Origin: Desulfuromonadales bacterium
GTDB taxonomy: Bacteria; Desulfobacterota; Desulfuromonadia; Geobacterales; Pseudopelobacteraceae
NCBI GenBank assembly: GCA_013349405.1
Contig: DUZS01000004.1
Span: forward strand, 1-64,000
Direction: 5' to 3'
Length of the DNA stretch: 64,000 nucleotides
Under the pieces are notes generated by a model. It made no database searches. It was not told the origin of the DNA and worked only from the letters and a program-made list of their open reading frames with translations. Positions within the stretch are counted from its first letter, which is position 1. Every line of letters starts with the position of its first letter. Shown piece after piece: positions 8,004 to 16,495 of the stretch. A program made the position numbers and the translations under genes.

Positions 8004-9818
8004 ATGCTCATAATTGTCGAATCGCCCACCAAGGCAAAAAAAATCCAGGCGATCCTGAAAACCAAGGCCATGTCTACCGTGGGACACTTCAAGGATCTGC
8101 CCGATGCCTCGCTTGGTGTTGACCTCACCACCTACGAACCGACTTTCGTCTACCACGAAAAGAAGGCACACCTCCCGAAAGAGCTTCGCGCCGCAGCACG
8201 CGGCGAAACGGTCATGCTCGCCGGCGACCCGGATCGTGAAGGGTATGCCATCAGCTGCCATATTTATGATGAGGTGAAGTCGGTTGCCAAAGAGTGCCTG
8301 CGTATGGAGATCTTTGAGGTCACCGAGAAGGGGCTGAAAGAGGCGCTTGCCAAGGCGGTACCGTTCGAGCAGACCAACCGCGGCCTCTATAATGCCTTTC
8401 TCGGACGCCGCATCGGCGACCGCCTGGTCGGCTACATCCTCTCCCCGCTTACCAGCAAGGCTCTCCGCAGAGGCTACAGCGTCGGCCGGGTCCAATCCCC
8501 GGCGGTCCGGTTGGTGGTGGACCGGGAGCGCGAGATCCGGGCGTTTAACTCATCCCCGTACTGGATGCTCGATATTCAGTTGGATAAAGACGGCACAACC
8601 TTTCTGGCCCGTCACGTTAACGGTAAATTTGCCCAAAAAGCGGATGCCGAACTGATCAGTGCCGCCATCGCTGCCGAAACTCATGCGCTTGCGGAAAAAG
8701 TGGAAAAGAAAGAGGCCAAACAGTCCCCCAAGCCTCCGTTCACCACGGTTGATCTGCAGGCCGCTGCCGCCACCCGCCTGAAGTTCACCCCGGAACATAC
8801 CATGAAGCTGGCTCAGGCGCTTTTTGACCACGGCATCATTACCTATCACCGAACCGATTCGGTCCGGATGGACGATGCCTTTGTCGCTGAGATTCGGGAA
8901 TTTCTCGGTAAAACGCTCGGTAACGACTACCTCCCTGATAAGCCGTACCAGTACAAATCAAAAAATTCTCAGGCAGAGGCTCACGAAGGTATCCGTCCGA
9001 CCCATATGCACTCAGGTGCCGATATCGCGGCCATGATCAAAAAAGAGGGGCTCACGCCCGACCATGGCCGGCTGTATGAGTTGATCTTCAAACGTGCGGT
9101 TGCCAGCCAGATGGCAGCAGCCCGCTACGACTCGACCGTCATGCATTTCACTGTTGCCGGTGAGCGTTTCAAGGCCGCCGGGCGCGTGTTGACCTTTGAT
9201 GGCTTTCTCAAAGTGTACGCGGAGGTGGACGAGGAAAAGGAAAAGAAGGGGGATGAAGATGCCAGGCTGCAGTTGCTTCCGCCGGTAGAAGTTGATGAAT
9301 TGGTGCCGAAGGTGCAGGAAATTCTTGACGAAAAAAAGACCAAGCCGCCCGGACGATTTACGCTCGGCTCATTGGTGAAGGAGTTGGAGCGTCTCGATAT
9401 CGGTCGTCCTTCAACGTATGCCGCTATCACTAAAAATATCACTGATCGTGGCTATGTCACGGAGGAGAAGGGCAAGGTTGTTCCGCTGCCTCCCGGGGAA
9501 ACGCTAATAGACTACCTGAGAGACAAACATGGCTGGGTAATCGATTATGCGCTGACCAGCAAGATGGAAAATTTCCTGGATCTGGTTGTAGAGAACAAAG
9601 AGACTTGGCAGCGCTTTTGCCGGGGTGTTCATAACAAGATGGGTTTCTCCGTTCCGCCAGCCAGGGCGGTGGGCGGTGGGCCGAGTGAAGCGCAGCTGAA
9701 ATTTGCAGCCAGCCTTGCCCTGAAAAACGGTCTCGTTATAGCGGAGGAAATATTGAAGAGTGGCAGAGCGTTATCCGTGTGGATTGATAACGCTCTTGAA
9801 AAGAAGAGTACCAATTAA
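8004..9818 (+). CDS. Type IA DNA topoisomerase, short form without zinc fingers
   Basis: This 604-residue protein has the Toprim start LIIVESPTKAKKIQ, GHFKDLP, the acidic triad D75, D77 and E79 (DPDRE) and catalytic Tyr281 in ITYHRTDS. It relaxes negatively supercoiled DNA by a 5'-phosphotyrosine mechanism. Two points differ from E. coli TopA. The residue two after the triad Glu is Tyr (DPDREGY) rather than Glu, and the catalytic Tyr is followed by HRTDS rather than MRTDS. There is no four-cysteine zinc-ribbon tail; the protein ends soon after SAL-type core residues and a short basic end. This suggests a second, specialised topoisomerase rather than the main TopA. The start at ATG 8004 matches the family N-terminus; an upstream open frame overlaps the flavoprotein gene. 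Confidence 0.86.
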   Translation: MLIIVESPTKAKKIQAILKTKAMSTVGHFKDLPDASLGVDLTTYEPTFVYHEKKAHLPKELRAAARGETVMLAGDPDREGYAISCHIYDEVKSVAKECLRMEIFEVTEKGLKEALAKAVPFEQTNRGLYNAFLGRRIGDRLVGYILSPLTSKALRRGYSVGRVQSPAVRLVVDREREIRAFNSSPYWMLDIQLDKDGTTFLARHVNGKFAQKADAELISAAIAAETHALAEKVEKKEAKQSPKPPFTTVDLQAAAATRLKFTPEHTMKLAQALFDHGIITYHRTDSVRMDDAFVAEIREFLGKTLGNDYLPDKPYQYKSKNSQAEAHEGIRPTHMHSGADIAAMIKKEGLTPDHGRLYELIFKRAVASQMAAARYDSTVMHFTVAGERFKAAGRVLTFDGFLKVYAEVDEEKEKKGDEDARLQLLPPVEVDELVPKVQEILDEKKTKPPGRFTLGSLVKELERLDIGRPSTYAAITKNITDRGYVTEEKGKVVPLPPGETLIDYLRDKHGWVIDYALTSKMENFLDLVVENKETWQRFCRGVHNKMGFSVPPARAVGGGPSEAQLKFAASLALKNGLVIAEEILKSGRALSVWIDNALEKKSTN

Positions 9819-9845
9819 CCAACGACACACCAAAGATACCCAATC

Positions 9846-9944
9846 ATGAAACTTGATACCCCCACCATAATTGTCCTCACCATCATCAACGTCCTGACCA
9901 TGGTGATGATCCTGGTACACACACGCATGCCCCGAAAAACCTAA
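9846..9944 (+). pseudogene. N-terminal membrane segment of a lost signalling gene
   Basis: An ATG opens a 32-residue frame that is nearly all hydrophobic (PTIIVLTIINVLTMVMILV) followed by a short basic tail. Such a start is common in diguanylate cyclases and sensor kinases of this group. It stops at once and is followed in another frame by the end of a receiver/Hpt protein. I read it as the front end of a gene that lost its middle, or a remnant of a different gene. A genuine small membrane peptide is possible but less likely. Confidence 0.45.
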
Positions 9945-10396
9945 CTCTGGTGCGGACGATACGGAGGGATGAACAGCAGGCCGGTACGCAGAGGCTGCGC
10001 ATCATCGCCCTTTCCGCCAATGCCTATCCCGAAGACAAACGCACCGCACTGGAGGCTGGCTGTGACAGTTATCTGTCGCGCCCCTTCGACACAAACAGCC
10101 TGTTACGGGTGATGGCTGTGGCATCGCCGGATAATTGCGGTAATCAACATGAACTTGAACAGCAGCTTGATCTTTTACGTGTTGCCGCCAGGAGCAGGAT
10201 TGCCGCTTCGGTTGCGATTATCAAGGAGGCACTCACGCGTGGTGACAACAAGGTAGTCAGGTATGAAGGCCACCGGATCAAGGGGCTGGGGATGTCACTG
10301 GGAATTGCGGATGCCGAGCGGATCGGGACTGCTTTGGAGTTGGCTGGTCGGGATGGGACGTTGGAGGGGATTGGGGTGTTGCTGGAGGGGTTGTAG
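9938..10396 (+). pseudogene. C-terminal fragment of a hybrid sensor kinase (REC end + Hpt)
   Basis: The open frame carries the second half of a receiver domain (LRIIALSANAYPEDKRTALEAGCDSYLSRPF, here shown only as family shape: the switch Ser/Thr in ALSA and the Lys-equivalent position as SRPF). A histidine phosphotransfer-like domain around YEGHRIKGLGMSLG follows. The receiver Asp half, the kinase core and a proper start are missing. The Lys that normally precedes PF is Arg. A GTG at 9950 could start a 148-residue product, but an isolated half receiver would not fold normally, so I call it a remnant. Confidence 0.65.
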
Positions 10397-10402
10397 TTTC
10401 GT

Positions 10403-10431
10403 TTGACATTAGTATCACAATATGATACTGG
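10403..10431 (+). promoter_or_regulatory. hicAB promoter with a 7-bp inverted repeat operator candidate
   Basis: TTGACA at 10403-10408 fits a -35. AGTATCA (10411-10417) and TGATACT (10423-10429) form a perfect inverted repeat with a 5-base spacer, between the -35 and the hicA start at 10438. The -10 within it is poor (GATACT or TACTGG). HicB antitoxins repress their own promoter, so this palindrome is a reasonable operator. Confidence 0.5.
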
Positions 10432-10437
10432 ATAGCC

Positions 10438-10692
10438 ATGAACAACAAGCACCGGAAAACGTTACAGGCACTGTTTGCAACTCCGATTCAATCCGGCATA
10501 AACTGGGCGGATATTGAGGCGCTCTTTATGATTTTAGGTGCTGAACGATACGAGGGGAACGGTTCCCGTGTCCGGTTCTTGCTGAATGACGTCAAAGCGA
10601 CGTTTCACCGCCCACATCCGCACAAAGAAACTGATAAGGGCGCTGTTGTTTCGGTACGGAACTTTTTAAAAGCAGGAGGAATCGAACCATGA
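10438..10692 (+). CDS. hicA: HicA family mRNA interferase toxin
   Basis: This 84-residue protein contains the HicA double-stranded RNA-binding-like fold with the catalytic histidine motif in the FHRPHPHKE segment and the closing VVSVRNFLKAGGI. HicA toxins cleave mRNA independent of the ribosome when not bound by HicB. It precedes and overlaps hicB (ATGA, 10689-10692). The pair is intact, unlike the gene fragments on both sides. Toxin activity is inferred from the family. Confidence 0.86.
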   Translation: MNNKHRKTLQALFATPIQSGINWADIEALFMILGAERYEGNGSRVRFLLNDVKATFHRPHPHKETDKGAVVSVRNFLKAGGIEP

Positions 10693-11015
10693 TGGAATAT
10701 AAAGGGTATGTAGGCAAAGTTGAATTTGATGATGAGGCGGGTATTTTTCATGGTGATGTCATTAACACCCGTGACGTAATTACCTTTCAGGGTACCACTG
10801 TTGAAGAAATACGCTCCGCATTCCATGATTCTGTGGAGGACTATCTTGAATTTTGTGCTCAGCTTGGTCATGCTCCCGAAAAGCCTTTCACCGGAAAACT
10901 CATGCTGCGTCTTCCACCGGATCTACACCGGAAAGCTTACATTGCCGCGCAACATGCCGGCAAAAGCCTTAATGCCTGGATAGCTGATTGTATCGGCGAA
11001 ACAGCACACGTCTAA
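10689..11015 (+). CDS. hicB: HicB family antitoxin
   Basis: This 108-residue protein has a degraded RNase H-like domain (YVGKVEFDDEAGIFHGDV, then ITFQG, then FHDSVEDYLEFC) and a C-terminal Arc/MetJ-like ribbon-helix-helix (KLMLRLPPDLHRKAYIAAQHAGKSLNAWI). The first part binds and neutralises HicA; the second binds the promoter. Its start overlaps the hicA stop, as usual for this pair. The stop at 11013-11015 lies about ten bases from the truncated end of an opposing luxR-type fragment. Confidence 0.88.
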   Translation: MMEYKGYVGKVEFDDEAGIFHGDVINTRDVITFQGTTVEEIRSAFHDSVEDYLEFCAQLGHAPEKPFTGKLMLRLPPDLHRKAYIAAQHAGKSLNAWIADCIGETAHV

Positions 11016-11024
11016 TGAAGGGGT

Positions 11025-11519
11025 AACTGTCTGTTCGCTTATTTCCATCTCCTCCGCAATCTGCTTTACCCGCATGTCATCGGCAATCCGTGTTACCACC
11101 TGTTTTTCCCGTGGCGTCAGCAGCGGTGCAGGGGCATGTTTGCGGTTCCGTTCATCCAGATAGGCTTTGGCGATAATGGCGCTTACCTGGGGTGACAGAT
11201 ACTGCTCCCCGGCGACTGCCGTTTCGATAGCCAGCTTCAGTTCGCGGGGGGAGGCCCGTTTCAGCAGAAAACCGTCCATTCCTTCTTCCAAAGCCCGGGT
11301 AATCTGGAGAGGATCTTCAAGCGCCGTCAGTGCGATAATCTTTATCTTCGGCTGAACAGCTTTTATCCATTTCGTCGCTTCCACGCCCCATCCATATCCG
11401 GCATACGCAGATCCATCAGGATCAAATCCGGTTTAAGCAGCCGGGCCTGTGCCACCGCTTCCACACCGGTTGATGCCGTGCCTGCCAGTGCAACTCTCTC
11501 AAAACACTGTCGGGGCAGG
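11025..11519 (-). pseudogene. Frameshifted and truncated NarL/LuxR-type response regulator
   Basis: Read on the minus strand, residues resembling a receiver (ASTGVEAV, PDLILMDLRMPDMDG) run from ~11519 to 11390. Four G bases in the DG codon region (11386-11389) then shift the frame; two would keep it. The protein continues as VEATKWIKAV, KIIALTALEDP and an HTH (LTPREKQVVTRIADD, EEMEISEQTV). Similarity ends inside the recognition helix at ~11025, next to the hicB stop. The first ~20 receiver residues are also missing at the 11515 side. The gene is therefore broken at three places. Confidence 0.75.
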
Positions 11520-11658
11520 TACGGCGATTACGCCAAACGATATATTTGCCTTGAATACCGGCTATTCACCATACAAGGTCGTCGGATTTGATGCGGCCAG
11601 CAATAGCAGCGTAACCATGACCGGAAAGGTTAAAACAGCGCTGGAGGTTGTGCGGTAG
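11513..11658 (+). pseudogene. Unrecognised C-terminal protein fragment
   Basis: From the point where the opposing regulator remnant stops, a plus-strand frame encodes about 48 residues (including ITPNDIFALNTGYSPYKVVG) and ends at 11658. Its composition (Thr, Asn, Gly, Ser) looks like the end of a secreted or structural protein, but I do not recognise the family. There is no start codon belonging to it. The bases 11659-11741 after it hold nothing I can identify. Confidence 0.35.
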
Positions 11659-11741
11659 GGTAGTTGACTATTTCATGATGGAATCTGCATAACACAAGAT
11701 CGAGGATGACAGGTGCACCAGATACAAGAAAGGCTACACCG

Positions 11742-12302
11742 TTATGGAGTGGCCATATTACTTACGAGCATTGCGCGGGCAATGCTATCAGAAGTGGCCT
11801 GATTGGTAAGGCGTGCGACCAGAGCAAGTCCAAAATCAATGGCAGTACCCACCCCCTGACTGGTAATGATGGTGCCGTCACTGACAACGGTGGTATCTTC
11901 ATAGATACCGCCATTCAACCGGTCACCATACGTAGGATAGCAGGTCACTTTTTTTCCGTTGAGCAGCCCCGCTGCGGCAAGCACAATAGGTGCCGCGCAG
12001 ATTGCGCCGGTAGGCTTATTTTGAGCCGAAAACTCTAACAATAGAGCTTGAATACGGGGATCAGCGTTGAGATTGTCAGTGCCCGGCTGACCTCCCGGGA
12101 GGACGATCAAGTCGAATGAGTCGGCATGTATGGCGTCTATGGTCGTGTCGGGAACAACCGTAATTGCGTGGGTACCTGTAACCGGTCCGGGTAGAAGGCC
12201 GGCAATAACAACCTCAATCCCGGCTCTCCGAAGTATGTCTACTACTGCAAGCGCCTCAATCTCCTCAAAACCTGGTGCCAGTGGCATAATAACTCTTGGC
12301 AT
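11742..12302 (-). CDS. DJ-1/PfpI family protein (YajL-like)
   Basis: This 186-residue protein has the DJ-1 fold with the nucleophile-elbow cysteine in GAICAAPIVLA, the conserved Glu near the start (FEEIEAL) and the usual VLPGGQPGTDNL loop. DJ-1/YajL proteins are linked to oxidative stress protection and repair of glycated or thiol-damaged proteins. The exact activity here is unknown. The start ATG is preceded by GAGGGGGAATAA. It lies downstream of cheR on the same strand, with a 90-base gap, so it may be transcribed separately. Confidence 0.87.
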   Translation of the reverse strand: MPRVIMPLAPGFEEIEALAVVDILRRAGIEVVIAGLLPGPVTGTHAITVVPDTTIDAIHADSFDLIVLPGGQPGTDNLNADPRIQALLLEFSAQNKPTGAICAAPIVLAAAGLLNGKKVTCYPTYGDRLNGGIYEDTTVVSDGTIITSQGVGTAIDFGLALVARLTNQATSDSIARAMLVSNMATP

Positions 12303-12392
12303 TTATTCCCCCTCTAAAAAAAATTAAATTATTTTCAGTGCCATTCGTACCAGAAGTTCCGGAAGTTCCTGTAAGCCTTGATTCATCTGCCG

Positions 12393-13226
12393 CTATTTTT
12401 TTGCATAGCGTTTCCGATAAATCTGCATCCGTGGTGTTAACGCCTCATACCGGTCTGAGATGTGGCGAAATTCAAGGTTCTCTTTCGTACCGAGACAGAG
12501 GAAGCCGCCCGGTATCAGGCTGGTGTCAAAGAGAGCAAACACCCGCTCTTTCAGCGCTTGTTTGAAATAGATCATGACATTGCGGCAGAGGATCAGGTTC
12601 ATCTCGCCAAAATCGGTATCAACAGCCAGGTTATGAGCAGCGAAGACGATATGTTCCCGCAGTGAAGGGGACAGAATTGCATGGTTGTAACGGGCGGTGT
12701 AATAATCGGAAAAAGAGCCGGTACCGCCGGAATGCTGATAGTTTCTGGTAAAGTGCTGCATATTCAGCAGTGGGTAGATACCTTCCTCGGCCTTGTGGAT
12801 GACCTCTTCGTTAATATCGGTAGCATAGATGCGGAAGCGTCCCTTTAATCCCTCTTCCTGCAGGAGGATCGCCATTGAATACGCTTCTTCCCCGGTAGCG
12901 CAGCCGGCGTGCCAGATTTTGACGAAGGGATAGGTTTTCAGATACGGTACGACCTGCTCTCTGATTGCCGTAAAAAAGCCGGGATCACGGAACATCTCTG
13001 AAACATTGACCGTGATTCCCCGCAGCAGTGTGTCAAACAGGGTGCGGTCCCGCAGCAGGTCGGATTGAGCGAGAGAGAGGGTTGCATATCCGGAACCGGA
13101 AAGCCACTGAGCAAGGCGTCGCCGGAGTGACGCCTCGGCATACCCCCTGAAATCATAGCCATAAACCTGGAAAACACCTTCCAGCAAAAGTTCTATTTCG
13201 AGGCCGATGAGCTCGTCTGCCGTCAT
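12393..13226 (-). CDS. cheR: CheR-type protein-glutamate methyltransferase
   Basis: This 277-residue protein has the CheR N-terminal helical domain and a SAM-binding domain with WHAGCATGEEAYSMA (motif I), YATDINEEV, and FGEMNLILCRNVMIYF. CheR methylates glutamates of chemoreceptors. No receptor, cheA or cheW gene is nearby. Instead it follows a hybrid kinase with a 4-base overlap (13223-13226), an arrangement in which CheR/CheB-like enzymes work in a kinase pathway outside flagellar chemotaxis. No cheB was found here. Confidence 0.9.
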   Translation of the reverse strand: MTADELIGLEIELLLEGVFQVYGYDFRGYAEASLRRRLAQWLSGSGYATLSLAQSDLLRDRTLFDTLLRGITVNVSEMFRDPGFFTAIREQVVPYLKTYPFVKIWHAGCATGEEAYSMAILLQEEGLKGRFRIYATDINEEVIHKAEEGIYPLLNMQHFTRNYQHSGGTGSFSDYYTARYNHAILSPSLREHIVFAAHNLAVDTDFGEMNLILCRNVMIYFKQALKERVFALFDTSLIPGGFLCLGTKENLEFRHISDRYEALTPRMQIYRKRYAKK

Positions 13227-16200
13227 ACGGTCTCTTCTGGCGAATACAGCCAGACCCTCAACAGGGAAAACAATTTTTCCATATCAACCGGCTTTGGAAT
13301 GTAGTCGCTGGCTCCGGCCTTCAGGCACTCTTCACGATCCCCTTTCATCGCCTTGGCAGTCAGGGCGATGATCGGCAGTGCGTGGAAACGGGGATTACTT
13401 CTGATAGCACGCATTGCCTCGTAGCCATCCATTTCAGGCATCATGATATCCATCAGCACCAGATCAATATCTGGAAATTCATCGAGCCGATTAAGTGCCT
13501 CAAGTCCGTTCTCCGCCTCAAAAATAACTATCTCCTTTTCTGCAAGCGCGCTGGAGAGTGAGAATATATTGCGCATATCGTCATCAACGATCAGGATTTT
13601 TTTACCTGCCAACAGAGTCTCTTTGTCGAGCGCAGAATAAATCAGGTGCTGTTTGTTCGGGGCAAGCGAGGTTTCAACCAGATTGAGGAAAAGTGTTACT
13701 TCATTCAAGAGCCGTTCGTGGCTTTTTACCCCTTTGATAATGATACTCACGGCATAGTGATGCAGGCGTTTCTCCTCTTCGTGATTCAGCTCGCGACCGG
13801 TGTGGATAATGACCGGAATGAGACGCTCAGGGTCAATTTTTTGCAGTTCCTCCAGTAACTCATACGCACCCATGTCGGCCAAGCCGAGATCGAGCACAAT
13901 GCAGTCAAATCGTTCATTGGAGAAAAATGCAACCGCTTTGGCACCGTTATCAGCAAGAGTGACGGTCACTTTCCGCTCTCCTAAAAGAGCTGTCAATGCA
14001 GCGGCCTGATGCTGGTCGTCTTCAACAATCAGCAGTTTTTTCATAGAGTTGTCATTCGCAGCCGCAAGCGTGACAAAAACGGTGTCCGACTGTTCACTGG
14101 TCTGACTGACCGCTCTGTCCGCTTCCTGATTGATATCGCAGAGCCCCGTAACCGGCAGATACAGGGTAAAGGAACTTCCGGTCCCGGTCTCACTGGTTAC
14201 AAAAATTTCGCCACCCATGGAGCGGGCAAGCCGCCGTGAAATGGAAAGTCCCAGGCCGGTTCCGCCATAGGTCCTGCTGGTGCTGCCGTCAGCCTGTTGG
14301 AACGCGTTGAAAATCAGCGATTGCTTGTCAGCAGGGATGCCGATACCGGTATCAGTAACGACAAAGGCCACGGCTTCACTGTGTAACGGGTTCTCTTTCT
14401 CTCCCGGGGTATATGTATGGAGTGAGACCGACCCCTGGCTGGTGAATTTACAGGCATTGGAAAGCAGATTTTTAAGAATCTGCTCGGTTCTCAGGATATC
14501 AGTGGTGATGGTCTCCGGAAGTGTAGCGTCACGAGAGACCGTGAGTTCGATCCCTTTTTCACTGGCGATGGGGTTAAAAACAGCCTGAAGATGTAGACAC
14601 ATATCCGCAAGAACCAATTGCTCATAGTGAAATTTCATATGCCCTGACTCTATTTTTGAGAGGTCCAGGATATCATTGATCAAGAGCAGCAGATCGCGTC
14701 CGGCACTGTTGATAGTTGCGGCAAAATCAACCTGTTTGGATGTCAGATTGCCTTCACGATTATCTCTCAGCAAGCTGGAGAGGATCATTAAACTATTGAG
14801 AGGGGTGCGCAGTTCATGCGACATATTGGCCAGAAATTCAGATTTATAGGTGCTGACGCGCTCGAGTTCATCGGCTTTGCGCTGGAGTTCAAGGCTGGTC
14901 GCCACAACTTCACGGTTTTTGGCACGAATTTCTTCTCGCTGCTGCTCCAATGTCCGGGAACGTTCTTCCAGCTCTTCATTAATCTGCTGCAGCTCTTCCT
15001 GCTGGACACGCAACTCCTCTGTTTTGGCCTGGGTCAGTTCCAGCAGTTCGTTGACCTTCTGGCGGGATTTGGTAATGGTGAGGGTGGCGGCAAGCGGTTC
15101 CATAATCCGGTGGAGGAATTCCTGGTCATCTTCACTGAACGGAGAGAAAGATGCCATTTCCAGCAGACCGGTCAAAGCGTCGCTCTGTACCAGGGGGAGG
15201 GCGATGATAGAGACCGGTTGCGCTGCATCGAGCCCTGACCTGAAGCTGAGATGGTCGGGAGGAACCGAGTTCAGGCAGATCATTTTCTGGTCGAGCGCCG
15301 CCTGTCCGGCAATGCCTTCACCCAGATGCAGGTGCCGCGGGGCAATCTGGCCGGAAACCGCAAAGGTAGCGGCAGCGGTAAGAGCGTTCTCCGTTTCGTC
15401 GAACAGGTAAAAAACGCCGATTCCGGCCCGGAGATAGGTAACCAGAAAGGCGAGCGCGCGTTCGGTAAATTCAGCGGCACTTGTGTCTCTCTGCAGGATC
15501 GTTGCAAGCTTGAGCCGCCCCTCCCGGAACCAGTTTCTCAGTGCCTCTTTGTCACGGCTGTTTCGCAGCGCGTCCGTCAGACTGACAAAAGCCTGGTCCT
15601 GGAGATGCTGCATCTCGCTCATTTCGACAATGGCCCTCAGCAACATCCCCGTTTCATCGCTGCTGACCTGGCCCTCATCAAGTGTCAGCGGCATACCTAC
15701 AGTAACTTCGCGGCTCAGATCACCGGCAGCGATTGCTTCCACAAGGAGCGACTTCTCTCTGACGGTCCTCTGCTGCATGAGCATGGCCACCTGTATCCGT
15801 TTGAGAGGGGTCGCGATACTGCGCGTTATAATCAGAGCCATCAGAGCCGCGAGCAATGTTGAACCTATGATAAGAAACAGCATGACTTGGCTGGAGGCTT
15901 TTGCCGCTGCAATATTCTGATCCGAAAGTTGTTTGGCCGATGATGATAAATACCCGGATAACAGATCGATCTCTGCGATCATTTCACGTTCGGTTTTGTG
16001 GGTAGTGTGAAGAGTGAAGTATGTCGCTTCTGCATCTAAATTTTTTTTTGCAATTTCAATGGTATGTATCAGGTCTGCGCCGTATTTCCTATTGGTTTCG
16101 ATGAAGGAGTCAAACAGAATTTTTGCCTCTTCATCCGGAAGTGATTTTTCAAGATCCGCAGCCGCCAGGTTGGCTTTTTCACGAAATAACCAGACCCGTT

Positions 16201-16459
16201 TCTCGCAGGCGTCAATCTCCTCCGGACTGTTTTCCAGAATTATTTCACGGACATTAGTGCGTACCCGCTGGAAATTCGAACTGACGATACCGATCTGTTC
16301 CAGTGCCAGAACCCCTTTTTCATAGAGTCTGGTATTGGCAGCAACGATTTTACTGATCTGCGCATAGCTGAAGATACCGACAGCCAGAGTCATTGCAACA
16401 ACCGTTAAAAAGCCGAAAATCAACTTGTTCCTGATTGTAAGGTTGCGGTAGAAATTCAT
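13223..16459 (-). CDS. Membrane hybrid sensor histidine kinase with GAF and two receiver domains
   Basis: This is a 1078-residue multidomain protein. Transmembrane helix 1 (~13-33), a periplasmic four-helix sensor region (~34-185) and helix 2 (~190-212) are followed by HAMP, a GAF domain (~310-455) and a coiled coil rich in Glu/Gln/Arg (~465-535). A HisKA domain follows with phospho-acceptor His in NMSHELRTPLNS, then an HATPase with NLLSNACKFT, DTGIGIP and GGTGLGLSIS. Two receiver domains close it, the first with VLDLGLADMG and the second with LMDIMMPEMDG. It senses an unknown signal. The order regulator, kinase, cheR in one operon suggests they form one pathway. The first receiver has a Leu/Ala-rich phosphorylation loop but keeps its Asp. 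Confidence 0.92.
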   Translation of the reverse strand: MNFYRNLTIRNKLIFGFLTVVAMTLAVGIFSYAQISKIVAANTRLYEKGVLALEQIGIVSSNFQRVRTNVREIILENSPEEIDACEKRVWLFREKANLAAADLEKSLPDEEAKILFDSFIETNRKYGADLIHTIEIAKKNLDAEATYFTLHTTHKTEREMIAEIDLLSGYLSSSAKQLSDQNIAAAKASSQVMLFLIIGSTLLAALMALIITRSIATPLKRIQVAMLMQQRTVREKSLLVEAIAAGDLSREVTVGMPLTLDEGQVSSDETGMLLRAIVEMSEMQHLQDQAFVSLTDALRNSRDKEALRNWFREGRLKLATILQRDTSAAEFTERALAFLVTYLRAGIGVFYLFDETENALTAAATFAVSGQIAPRHLHLGEGIAGQAALDQKMICLNSVPPDHLSFRSGLDAAQPVSIIALPLVQSDALTGLLEMASFSPFSEDDQEFLHRIMEPLAATLTITKSRQKVNELLELTQAKTEELRVQQEELQQINEELEERSRTLEQQREEIRAKNREVVATSLELQRKADELERVSTYKSEFLANMSHELRTPLNSLMILSSLLRDNREGNLTSKQVDFAATINSAGRDLLLLINDILDLSKIESGHMKFHYEQLVLADMCLHLQAVFNPIASEKGIELTVSRDATLPETITTDILRTEQILKNLLSNACKFTSQGSVSLHTYTPGEKENPLHSEAVAFVVTDTGIGIPADKQSLIFNAFQQADGSTSRTYGGTGLGLSISRRLARSMGGEIFVTSETGTGSSFTLYLPVTGLCDINQEADRAVSQTSEQSDTVFVTLAAANDNSMKKLLIVEDDQHQAAALTALLGERKVTVTLADNGAKAVAFFSNERFDCIVLDLGLADMGAYELLEELQKIDPERLIPVIIHTGRELNHEEEKRLHHYAVSIIIKGVKSHERLLNEVTLFLNLVETSLAPNKQHLIYSALDKETLLAGKKILIVDDDMRNIFSLSSALAEKEIVIFEAENGLEALNRLDEFPDIDLVLMDIMMPEMDGYEAMRAIRSNPRFHALPIIALTAKAMKGDREECLKAGASDYIPKPVDMEKLFSLLRVWLYSPEETV

Positions 16460-16495
16460 GAACTATTCCTTGAAGTACATGACACAGGAAGGTTT

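Noticed and set aside
9950-10396. A functional 148-residue response regulator
   Set aside because: It lacks the phosphorylated half of the receiver domain, and the Lys of the receiver active site is Arg.
11449-11515. Plus-strand coding start for the unknown C-terminal fragment
   Set aside because: This part is antisense to the regulator remnant; the family-like residues begin only after it.
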